Of a stretch of 64,000 nt of DNA, positions 49,353-59,300 are shown one piece after another (positions within the stretch are counted from its first letter, which is position 1; each line of letters begins with the position of its first letter). The stretch covers positions 1-64,000 of the forward strand of contig CAJTXC010000001.1 of the NCBI GenBank assembly GCA_910580135.1, given 5' to 3'. The position numbers were made by a program, and so were the translations under genes. A model generated the notes under the pieces. It worked only from the letters and a program-made list of their open reading frames with translations, searched no databases and was not told where the DNA came from. Origin of the DNA: an uncultured Bacilli bacterium (lineage in GTDB: Bacteria > Bacillota_I > Bacilli_A > RF39 > UBA660).

Positions 49353-52300
49353 ATGGATATTCAAGCTATTTTTAATGCAGGAGGAACTGTTATTAAAAAT
49401 CCTAATTATAAAAAAAGAAAAAAGAATACTCAACCAGAGTATATAACAGTTTCTGATTTAGATTCAGGAATTGCTCCTGATGGAAGTATTGTAGCAGATA
49501 TAGCGTACAAAGCTGCTGCAAGTGGAAATCAAGATATATTAGGAAGAAATGGAGAATTAGATAAATATATAGAACATGGTCTTACTCCAAATGGTTGGGA
49601 AGATTTAGATGTTCAACTTGCAGAACAACAAGGTAATTGGACTAAATTAGGTAACGCTCTTGCTCAAACTCTTGTATCTGAATTAGCTCTTGGAACAGTT
49701 AAAGGTTTCAGTGATTTAGGAGATTTAATAGGACAAGCTGTTGGACTAAGTGACGGTGATTATTCAAATCCTGTTAGTCAATATCTTGAAGAAAAACAAG
49801 AAGAATTTCGTAATTTTGCTCCTATATATACAAGACCTGGTGTTAACATAAGTAATGGAGGATTACTTGATGCAGGTTGGTGGACTAGTAATATACCAAG
49901 TATTATTAGTTCATTAACTCTTCTTATTCCAAGTACTGGTATTACAAAAGGTTTATCAGCTATAGGAAAAGCAGCTAATGTAGGTGCTCGTACAAGAAAC
50001 GCTATACGTGCTGTTAGTGGTGTTAATCGTAAAATGGTACAAGCTGAACGTCTTAGAGAAGCAGGCAGAACTACTGAAGAAATTGCTGAACTTACTAGAC
50101 TTAATGGAGTTCAAAAGTTTCTAACAAGTGCTAGTACAGCTAAACAAACTTCTCTTTTCTTAGAAAATGCTACAACTGCTGCTCTTAGTAGAGCAATGGA
50201 GAATTATCAAGAAGCTCGTCAAACATATAATGATATGTACGCTGAAGCTTCAGAATATCTTAAAGATGATAATAATTATCAGACATTTCTTCAGCAAAAT
50301 AGTGAATCTCTTAGGCAAGCAGGTGTTGATGTAAATGATAGAGATGCTGTAGCTAAATATATTTCTTCTTCTGCTGCCGATAGAACCTTTCAAACTGACT
50401 GGTTTAATGTTAGTTGGGATGTTATTCAAATGTATGGTCTTAGAAATGCTTGGAAAGGACTTAGAAATGCTAAAGATACTCCTTCTGCTGTAAGACGTGC
50501 TGAATTAGATGCTCGTAAATATTTTGGTAAAAAGCCTGAAGAAATAGCTAAACTTAAAGCTCAACGTTCTTTTGGTGAAAAAGCACGAGAATGGGCTAGT
50601 GATAGACTTTATGGTTCTAAACTTATTGTTGGTTTTGAATTAAGTGAAGGTGCTGAAGAAGCACTTAACTATATTGCTACAGAAGAAGGTATGCGATTTG
50701 GTCGTGTTCTTCTTGGAACAGAACAAGGAGAAAATAAAGGTGTATGGAGTAACATACTTAATGGATTTGATGGTCGTTTGAAATCTTATCTTCAAGCTCC
50801 AGAACTTTATGATGCTGCTTTTTGGGGTGTTCTTGGTGGTGTAGTTTTTCAAGCTGGTGGTAGTTTTATTAATCGTGTAGGTCAAAAGTTTAATAAATCT
50901 GAAGCTGACAAAAATGCTGCAAGTAAACTCCCGTGGTATCAACTTGACCAACTTCCTGAAAATCAAAGACGTATAGCAGAAATAGAAGCTCGTTCTACTG
51001 ATTTTGCTAATTACAAATCTCAACTTGATAAAATTAATCAAGGAATTGATGTTTATAATTCTACAGAGAATAATGAAGTAAGATTTAATTCTGAAGAAGA
51101 AGCTAATGTAGCAAGAGAGAAACTTAAAGATGAATTTATTGCTAGTATGACTCTTCGTGCAATGAATTCTGGTAATTATGATATGCTTAAAGCTTTTCTT
51201 CAAGATGAAAATGTTCGTAAAAATTTAATTGAAAGTGGTGTTTTTGGACATGAAAGTGAAAATGGTAAAACATCTGCTGAAATAGAACAAGAAGCTAAAG
51301 AATACGTTGATTCTGCTGTTAGACGTATGGATGAAATTGCTGATATGTATGAGCAAGAACTTACAGCAGTCGATTACGCTTCTTCTCGTATTGGCAAAGA
51401 TATGTTAGCCGAATATATGCAAATTATAGCTAACAATAATGTTAATACACAACTTGCTCTTAGACAAAATCAACTTTCACTTGCAGGAACTAATGCTAGA
51501 ATTGCTCAATTAGAAGAACAATTTAGAGATAATCTTGACCCTAGTATTAATCATGCAAATAATATTAAAGTAGGTCTTATTTCTTCTGAATTAGGTAAAC
51601 TTTATGCTGAGAAAAAGAAACTTACTGAACAGCCTAATAGTCTTAGCAAAACTATAGCACTCGAAAACATTAATAAAAAGATTGAAACTCTTGAAAATGA
51701 ACTTTCAGATAGTGAACTTGTTTTTGCTACTTCTTTAGCTCTTCGTTATGTAAAGAAAGAAGATGGTTCTTATGCACAAGAAGATACTGAAGATTATTTT
51801 AGATACAGAGATAATCAAATAATTAATCATACAGAAGATAATGTAGGTTTAACTTTTGACGATACTTTAATAAGTGTTGGACTTTCTCGTCGTGCTAGAA
51901 CTGTTCTTAGTGATGTAGCAATGCAAGAATATAAAGTTCTTGAACAAGATGCTGGTAGTAGTTTTGCTACTCTTCGTCAAATTAGTCCAGAACTTAACGA
52001 TTTGTATGCTGTTCGTGCTGCTACAGAATTATCTTCTAAAATGCTTAATTCTGAACTTGTTCGCACTGTAGATGAAGTAAGAGATTATTCTGCTATGCTT
52101 CATAATACAATGAGTGAAGCACGTATTACTGCAATTGAACAATCCAATAAAACTATACTTGATTTATATAAGAAATATGGTAGAGATATTGAGTTCTATG
52201 TAACTGATGATTATAGCAGTAAAAATGAAGTACTTAGAAAACTTTCTGAAAGTGAACGTAAAAATCTTGATGATGCTCTTAAAGTTTTAGCACTTACTAA

Positions 52301-55300
52301 ATCTTATAATCGTTCTCTTGGTTTACAACTTGAACTTATGTTTAGAAATCATGATGCAATAGTTGCTAGTCAAGATAGTGCTTTTATAGATGAAGAAAGT
52401 GAGGAAAACTCCACAAATTTAGAAGGCGATACAGACACTATTAACCCAGACCTTGACAATTACACAGGAACAACCGAACAAGACGACACAGAGCAAGTAA
52501 TCGGGCAAAATGACGATATTACGCAGCCGAATGACCCCCAAAATATCTCAAACCGAACTCCTGCTTATTATGCTAAATTTTGGTTTCCAAAAGGTGTTCT
52601 TTCAAGTAGTAGACATAGTAGCACAGATAACGGTGGAGCAGCAGTTTACGATAATGGAGATGGGACATTTACTTTAGATGTTCGTGATGATAAAAAAGCT
52701 CTTAACGATTCTCGTTTCTTTGCTAATGCTGATGAAGTAGATTTAACTCGTCCTTATGAAATAGTAGAAAAACCTATTCTTAAAAAGAATAAAAAAGGTA
52801 AACTTGAAGTTTATAAACAAGGTAGACTTGTTAATACTGATACATTAGAATATCAAGCTGCTCAACAAGCAGAAACTCAAGAAGAAGTTCAAGATGAAGT
52901 TCAGACTGAGGAAACTCAAGATGAAACAGTTGAACAACCTATTGAACATACTACTGAAGAAGAAGTTGAAGAAACTACTCAACCTGAGCAAGTAGAAGCT
53001 GACAACCCTTCTACGGGGGAGGTAGTTGCTGAAACTACTTCAGTTAATACAGAAAGTTCTGCTCCTGTTTCTGTTTATGATGAAGTTGTTCCAGATGAAG
53101 TTACTACAGAAGATGAAATTCGTATGGCTAGTCTTGGAAGATTTCAAAAAGAATTTAAAGCTAATAATGATGTAGATTTAGATTCTATTGCTAGTGAAAT
53201 CATAAACGAAGAAGTTAGAAAAGGTAGAGATAGACAAATGGTAGAAGCAGCTGTTAATAAATCTCTTTCTATTATTAAACGAGTAATAGAGCGTAAAAGA
53301 GGAAAAGCTGCTGATTCTGTTATGCAAAGTTCTGTTGATGAAGTTATTGTTCAATCAAGTATTGTAGAGCTTACAGCTAGAAATCCTTTTATTAAAGATT
53401 ATACTGATGCTGTTAAGTCTATGATAAATGAATTTTGTAAGGAAGTAGGTATAAATGAATATAATGGCAAAAAGTATATCAATCTTGAAGATTTACTTAG
53501 ATATGTAAATACTATAACAAATGATAGTCAAACTTCTAATATGATGTTTGACGCACTTAAAGTTTATCTTACTACAGACGAAGCTAAAAAAGAGTTTATA
53601 ACAACTGATGAAACTCAGAATAGTGATACTCTTAAAAAGAATATAGCTAAGTCTGCTGCTCAACGTTATCAAGAAAGACTTTCTGATACTACTACACAAC
53701 GAGTAGATATTTGGAGTCTTCGTAGAACTATGTCTTCTAATAAAGAACTTCAAGAATTTGAAGAAGCACTTGAGGCTATACAAAAAGGAGATAAACTTAC
53801 TTATGTAAAAGAAGATAAAAGAATTGTTCTTAAAGATTCTAAAGGTAGAATTGTCGGTACTTTAGCTATTCCAAGTATCAATCCTAAAACTGGTGCTTAT
53901 GAAATAGCTAATGATGGTTGGAGATATGATATTATTTCTCAAACTGGTGGTAATATAAATAGTAATCTTAAAACCCTATTTTCTCGTTGGCTTAATGAAG
54001 TGAATGATGCAAGTAAAGAACTTAATGCTATTATTTACGAATTAGCATTTGAAAATGTAAGTCCTGAAAGAAAGAAAGAACTTCTTGTTAAATTTGCTAA
54101 TAATTCTGAAATTAAATCTGCCAGAAATAATGGTTTTATAGATGCTGCTGCAACTAATGAAAAACTTATTAATGGTCTTGTTAAACTTTGGAGATACCAA
54201 AATTATACAGATGGAGATGTTACTACTTTACGTAATAAACGTATTGATAGAACATTGAATACTTGGTTTAGCAAACTTCGTAATAGTTATGATGGAGTTA
54301 GTTATCTATTAAATGAAGAAAATGGAGAAATAGAAGTAACTAATATTAGTGATGGCGAGATAATTAGAGCTTCAGAAACTAATGGACAAGAAGCTGCTCT
54401 TCCTGTTAATAAGGCAATAGCTGGTGGTGTAAATCCTTCTATTCATAAATTAGCTATAGCCTCTAATAACGCTAATCATCTTACTGTTTCAGGTATGCCT
54501 GATATTCATTTTTCTGGTGTAGGTAAAATGAATACTTTTGTTCTTTTACCTAATAGAAACGGAAGTTATGAATATGTTCAAGCATATCCTGCTGATATTA
54601 CTGATGATTATATAGGAAAAGATGCCAAAGAAATAATTAAAGCAATTCAAGATAGAGTAGAACAACTAATTGAAACTCATGTTAAACAACCTACTCAAGA
54701 AAGTTTCGAAGCTATTAAATCTTTTGTTAAATCTGTTCTTAGTAATCATAATGGTAATAGTAGTCTATTTTGGAATCTTACTCTTTTTGAACAAGGTAAT
54801 ACTTTTGGTATTTCTTTGAATAAAGATACTAAGATTGTTATAAATGCTACAACAGGGCAAGTAGATATTTCTAAATCAGAATATAAACCTAATAAAAAAG
54901 GATTTAGACAAATAAGGGTTGATTTAAATAGTAAACAAGCTAAAGATGCAATATCTGAACTATTAAATAATCTTAGATTTAATCTCAATCCTACTTATAT
55001 AGCTTCAGATAATGCTACAAATACTATTTTAAATGGTATAGTTAAACGTAGAAATGGTAAATTTGAAATAACTATTGGAGATAGGACTTGGTCATACGAT
55101 AGTTTCAATGATTTTATACTTTCTAATAATCTTGTTAGACTTAATACCAAACCAAATGAAAGAGGAACAAGTAATTTTACTCCTCGTGGTAGTCGTAGTC
55201 AAAGTGGTAATCAAGTATTAGAAATTAGAATTAATAGTACAACCACCTCCCCCGTAGAAAACCTCATAGAAACTCAATCTACTGAACCTGTTATTCCAGA

Positions 55301-56318
55301 TACTAAAAACATTTCTATTCCTGAAAGAGCTATTGCTATTCTTAACGGAACACAACAAAGTAGTCATAAAGGTAATGATATTGCTGCTTTAATATTTAAT
55401 GAAAAACAGTTAAAAGCGTTCAAAGAGTTGCAATTATTACCGGAAAATATTATATTTGACGAAAATTTCAATAATAAAGAAGGATATGAAACAATTAATG
55501 CTGAATATAATGTTAAGACAAGACAAATAACTGTAGGTAAACGTTGGCTTGATATGTTTAATAATCCTACTACTCGTAATCAAGCTATTCGTAAACTTAT
55601 TCATGAGCAACTTCACTATAAGATTGGACGAAACAAAGGATATGTTAGAAGTGTTCAAAGTATATATGATGAATTTAAGGAATATCTTGATAAAAATAAT
55701 GTTCCTAAAGATGCACATATTAGAGCTTATCTTTTTGAAGGAAAGAAAACTCAACTTGAAACACTTGAAGAATTTCTTGTTGAATCTCTTACAAGTCAAG
55801 AACTTGCTCAGTATCTCAATAATATAGAAACTACTGTTCCAATTAAATATGGTGCTAAGAACCTATGGCAAAAAATAATGAAAGTTCTTAGTGATATATT
55901 TGGTTGGGGAATAAATAAAGGTAGTCTTTATGAGAAAGAACTTAATACTATTCGTAATTTAAAACTTGAAGATTCCGCTGCTGAAACTTCTACAGAAACA
56001 ACTGAAACTGAACAAGAACAACCTGCTACAACAGAAGAAGTTGAAACTAAAGAAGAAAAAGTAGAAGAAAAGATAGAAGTAACAGACGAAGAAGATAGTT
56101 CTACAAATGATGACGATTTTGTAGATATAAGTGATGATTTAATAGATGAATTTGATAGTAGTGTTACAGAAGAACCTATTGTTAATAGAGATGGTAGTAC
56201 AAATCTAATGTCAAATGTTCCGTCTATTCAGTCTATTACTGAAACATTACCGTTAGACCAACAGCCCGAATTTGCCTCTCTCGTGGCTTCTGCTGAGATT
56301 GAAACCTCTTGCCGATGA
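49353..56318 (+). CDS. Giant cargo protein with C-terminal zincin-like motif (2321 aa)
   Basis: Most of the chain is long helices (NQGIDVYNSTENNEVRFNSE region and on). Hydrophobic helices lie near residues 110-220. An acidic disordered linker sits at about residues 1010-1260 with GC-richer, C-ending codons at 52400-52560. Two copies of the dispersed motif occur in linkers: plus at 53009 (PSTGEVV), minus at 55245 (TTSPVEN). Near the C-terminus, RKLIHEQLHYKIGRNKG (His2084, Glu2085, His2088) is an HExxH zinc-protease-type motif. It precedes the vRNAP gene, as giant cargo proteins do in crAss-like phages, and is probably ejected into the cell. Confidence 0.6.
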   Translation: MDIQAIFNAGGTVIKNPNYKKRKKNTQPEYITVSDLDSGIAPDGSIVADIAYKAAASGNQDILGRNGELDKYIEHGLTPNGWEDLDVQLAEQQGNWTKLGNALAQTLVSELALGTVKGFSDLGDLIGQAVGLSDGDYSNPVSQYLEEKQEEFRNFAPIYTRPGVNISNGGLLDAGWWTSNIPSIISSLTLLIPSTGITKGLSAIGKAANVGARTRNAIRAVSGVNRKMVQAERLREAGRTTEEIAELTRLNGVQKFLTSASTAKQTSLFLENATTAALSRAMENYQEARQTYNDMYAEASEYLKDDNNYQTFLQQNSESLRQAGVDVNDRDAVAKYISSSAADRTFQTDWFNVSWDVIQMYGLRNAWKGLRNAKDTPSAVRRAELDARKYFGKKPEEIAKLKAQRSFGEKAREWASDRLYGSKLIVGFELSEGAEEALNYIATEEGMRFGRVLLGTEQGENKGVWSNILNGFDGRLKSYLQAPELYDAAFWGVLGGVVFQAGGSFINRVGQKFNKSEADKNAASKLPWYQLDQLPENQRRIAEIEARSTDFANYKSQLDKINQGIDVYNSTENNEVRFNSEEEANVAREKLKDEFIASMTLRAMNSGNYDMLKAFLQDENVRKNLIESGVFGHESENGKTSAEIEQEAKEYVDSAVRRMDEIADMYEQELTAVDYASSRIGKDMLAEYMQIIANNNVNTQLALRQNQLSLAGTNARIAQLEEQFRDNLDPSINHANNIKVGLISSELGKLYAEKKKLTEQPNSLSKTIALENINKKIETLENELSDSELVFATSLALRYVKKEDGSYAQEDTEDYFRYRDNQIINHTEDNVGLTFDDTLISVGLSRRARTVLSDVAMQEYKVLEQDAGSSFATLRQISPELNDLYAVRAATELSSKMLNSELVRTVDEVRDYSAMLHNTMSEARITAIEQSNKTILDLYKKYGRDIEFYVTDDYSSKNEVLRKLSESERKNLDDALKVLALTKSYNRSLGLQLELMFRNHDAIVASQDSAFIDEESEENSTNLEGDTDTINPDLDNYTGTTEQDDTEQVIGQNDDITQPNDPQNISNRTPAYYAKFWFPKGVLSSSRHSSTDNGGAAVYDNGDGTFTLDVRDDKKALNDSRFFANADEVDLTRPYEIVEKPILKKNKKGKLEVYKQGRLVNTDTLEYQAAQQAETQEEVQDEVQTEETQDETVEQPIEHTTEEEVEETTQPEQVEADNPSTGEVVAETTSVNTESSAPVSVYDEVVPDEVTTEDEIRMASLGRFQKEFKANNDVDLDSIASEIINEEVRKGRDRQMVEAAVNKSLSIIKRVIERKRGKAADSVMQSSVDEVIVQSSIVELTARNPFIKDYTDAVKSMINEFCKEVGINEYNGKKYINLEDLLRYVNTITNDSQTSNMMFDALKVYLTTDEAKKEFITTDETQNSDTLKKNIAKSAAQRYQERLSDTTTQRVDIWSLRRTMSSNKELQEFEEALEAIQKGDKLTYVKEDKRIVLKDSKGRIVGTLAIPSINPKTGAYEIANDGWRYDIISQTGGNINSNLKTLFSRWLNEVNDASKELNAIIYELAFENVSPERKKELLVKFANNSEIKSARNNGFIDAAATNEKLINGLVKLWRYQNYTDGDVTTLRNKRIDRTLNTWFSKLRNSYDGVSYLLNEENGEIEVTNISDGEIIRASETNGQEAALPVNKAIAGGVNPSIHKLAIASNNANHLTVSGMPDIHFSGVGKMNTFVLLPNRNGSYEYVQAYPADITDDYIGKDAKEIIKAIQDRVEQLIETHVKQPTQESFEAIKSFVKSVLSNHNGNSSLFWNLTLFEQGNTFGISLNKDTKIVINATTGQVDISKSEYKPNKKGFRQIRVDLNSKQAKDAISELLNNLRFNLNPTYIASDNATNTILNGIVKRRNGKFEITIGDRTWSYDSFNDFILSNNLVRLNTKPNERGTSNFTPRGSRSQSGNQVLEIRINSTTTSPVENLIETQSTEPVIPDTKNISIPERAIAILNGTQQSSHKGNDIAALIFNEKQLKAFKELQLLPENIIFDENFNNKEGYETINAEYNVKTRQITVGKRWLDMFNNPTTRNQAIRKLIHEQLHYKIGRNKGYVRSVQSIYDEFKEYLDKNNVPKDAHIRAYLFEGKKTQLETLEEFLVESLTSQELAQYLNNIETTVPIKYGAKNLWQKIMKVLSDIFGWGINKGSLYEKELNTIRNLKLEDSAAETSTETTETEQEQPATTEEVETKEEKVEEKIEVTDEEDSSTNDDDFVDISDDLIDEFDSSVTEEPIVNRDGSTNLMSNVPSIQSITETLPLDQQPEFASLVASAEIETSCR
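53009..53023 (+). repeat. Dispersed motif, plus copy (STGEV frame)
   Basis: TTCTACGGGGGAGGT in an acidic linker of the 2321-residue protein. Confidence 0.9.
55245..55259 (-). repeat. Dispersed motif, minus copy (SPVEN frame)
   Basis: TTCTACGGGGGAGGT on the minus strand; inverted pair with 53009 in the same gene. Confidence 0.9.
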
Positions 56319-56384
56319 TTTATATTAGTCGGCTAACAAAGTGGCTCAAATTAGATAAAAATAAATTAAATAAATTATAATATT

Positions 56385-59300
56385 ATGAGTTGTAATCTTT
56401 TTATAGATAGCACAGAAGTTAATAATGCTATTGTAGCAGCAAGTAAAGGAAATAGTATTCTTGCTACAAGATATACTCTTGAATTTAAGAGTGAAGCGTT
56501 TGCTAAAGAACTTAAAGATAAATTAGGATTAAGTATTGATGAAATTCCTAAAAATAAACTTAATGAAGTAGTCAAACTTCTGCAAGAATATCATAATAGA
56601 CTCTATCCTGATATTAATTATAGTACCAAGCTTAATACGAGTGATTCTCCAATCACTCGTTTCGGGTATGATAGTGTTGCTACTCGTGAATTTGGTAAGA
56701 AACTTGCAGCTAATTTTATGTTAAGTGCTTATCATCAACTTGTTCATGATAAAGGTAAAACAATACAACAAGCTCTTAAAGAAATTAAAGAGAAAACAAA
56801 GAAAGATATATCTCCAAGAGATTATTTTGCTAATACTGTAGTAGCTAAAGTTAAAAAACTTATTATTGAAAGAATTGTAAGTAGAAAATTAACTACTAAA
56901 GAAGAAGTTTTGCAATTAATGAAAACAAATAATACTGCAAAACTTGAAGAACTATTTGCAAAAGATAATCGTATTGAAGATGCCAATCTTCTTGCTATGT
57001 ATAAAGAAATACTTGGCAATAGACGAGCTTTCTTTGAAGAAGTATTTCGTAATAACGCTCTTGGAGAACTTAGACTTAAGAAACAGCCTATAGCAGAAGA
57101 TACTTCTTATGAAGCAATAGATGAACAAGTAGAAGAAGAACTAGATTCTGAAGAAGGAAATGATTCTCCTACTGATGATAAAAACAATTCTATTAAAGAA
57201 TTGAATGAAAAACTTGGTGACTATAATAACTTTATGACTCATGTTGGAATGAGTATCAGAGGTTATTTTTCAAGTCTTCCTAGAATTATAAATGGTGAAA
57301 AATCTAACGGTAAATATGTTCAGGATACCAATAATCCTTTTGGCATAGCAGATACAATGTCTGCTGCTCAATGTATTGCTGTTCTTTATTCTTATGGTAA
57401 CTTCACTAATACAAAAACTATGATAGATAGTATTCGTGAAATTGCTGATAATGTTCCGGGAATGGCAGCGTTTCATCAAGTTGCAGATTATCTTGACACT
57501 AATATTAGTTTTGCATTTGAAGTATATAGAACTTTTGGTAAAGCTATTGTTAGCAAAATAGAAACTACAGATGCTAGTGGAGAATTTGGTAGTAGAACAA
57601 GTAATAGAACTGCTGATAAACTTACTACACTTAAATTTGAATTTTTTAATAGTGCTAAGTCTACAAGTATTCGTTCTGAAGTAGAACATAGTAGTGATAT
57701 ATTTACTTCTATAAGTAAAAGACTTAAAGATTTACGTCAATTTAAAAAAGATATTGACTCAGATAGTTCTGTAAGTCCTGAAGATATAGAGGATTTCAAT
57801 GAAGAAGTAAAGAAAGTTGCTACAGATTTATATAATCTTCTTAAACGATATTATCCTACTCTTTCAGATAAAGCTATAATAAATTATGTTAATTCTGGAA
57901 ATCAAGTAGATAATCTTGCTAACTTAAGTAATATAGCTCAGCTTACAATAAAAGGAGCAGAGAAGAGTAAATTTACTTATGACAGCCGTCAAGCTGACCT
58001 TAATGCTCTTTATAGTAAAAGATACCAACTTACACAAGCTCTTGAAAATGGCGAAAAGATAAGAAATGGTGCTTTTGAAGAAATTGAAAATCAACTTAAT
58101 CAGCTTTATTCTATTGATTATGTTAGCAAAGAAACTCAAGAAGCTGCTTATCAATTAGCTGATGCCCTTGTTAAATTTAGTCTAATTAAGACTGAACTTA
58201 ATTCTCGTAACGTACATGGTAATCAATCATCTGATGTTATTAACAACAGTATGATTACTAATATTATAAATACTCTTAAAGACCAAACAGCATTAGAGAA
58301 TTTTGGTAAATATAAAGGACAATCCAAACAATATGATTTCAGTAATATTATGATTGAGCATCGTGATGAAAATGGAAATCTTATTAATTATGGATTGTTT
58401 ACTCAGAATCCAGATAGTAAAGAACTTACTCCTACTCCTTATGCTTACAGACTTCTTCAAAATACTTTATTTAGTGGTGCTGGTAGTGTAGTAGATGGTA
58501 AAAATGTTCTTTATTCTGAAATGAGTAGAGGTGACTATACTACTACAGCTTTCATTAATTTCTTTAGAACTGAAGATGATTTTAGTCAACAAACTGAAGC
58601 TGATAAAATAGCTTTTGCAGAATACTTTATGCGTATTCCATCTGATGCTCCTAAGAATTTTATTATTAAAGCTCCTAAATATTCTGTTAATGGATTGTTT
58701 ACAAAAGACGGTGTTAATACAAATCATCCTATTTTCCAACAGTTTAGACAAGTATTTATACAAGAGCTTCAAGATATGGCTACAGCTATAAATGTTCTAT
58801 TTGAACATGAAAGTGGTAAAGTTCGTCTTGATACAGATGAAAAATCACCTACTTATGGTATGCCTATATTTAAGCCTGGATTTGCTAATGATGCAGAAAC
58901 TGCTCGTAAACTTTATAATAACTATCATACTAAGAAAGGTAAAATTCTTAAAAAACTTTCTACAGGTCAATATAGTCTTTTAGGAGATGTATTTACTTCT
59001 GATAGGTTTAAAGTTACTATTCTTAATGAAAATGGTAAACTTGAAGCTGTTAATTTTGCTGATGAGATATTAAAACATTTCAATCTTCTTTACGGGGGAG
59101 CTAATAATACTTATCTCCATACAACTACCACAAGCAATGGCGTGACTGTTCAACTTACCGATGAACAAAGTGCTATTATAAATGAACAACTTTCTAAGTT
59201 TATTATAGCTTACTCAAGTAGAGCTGTAAATGAGCTTAATGTTTATAGGAATTTTATTCCTGAAGGACTTCTTACAAAACGTAATGCGGCTGAATTTGCT

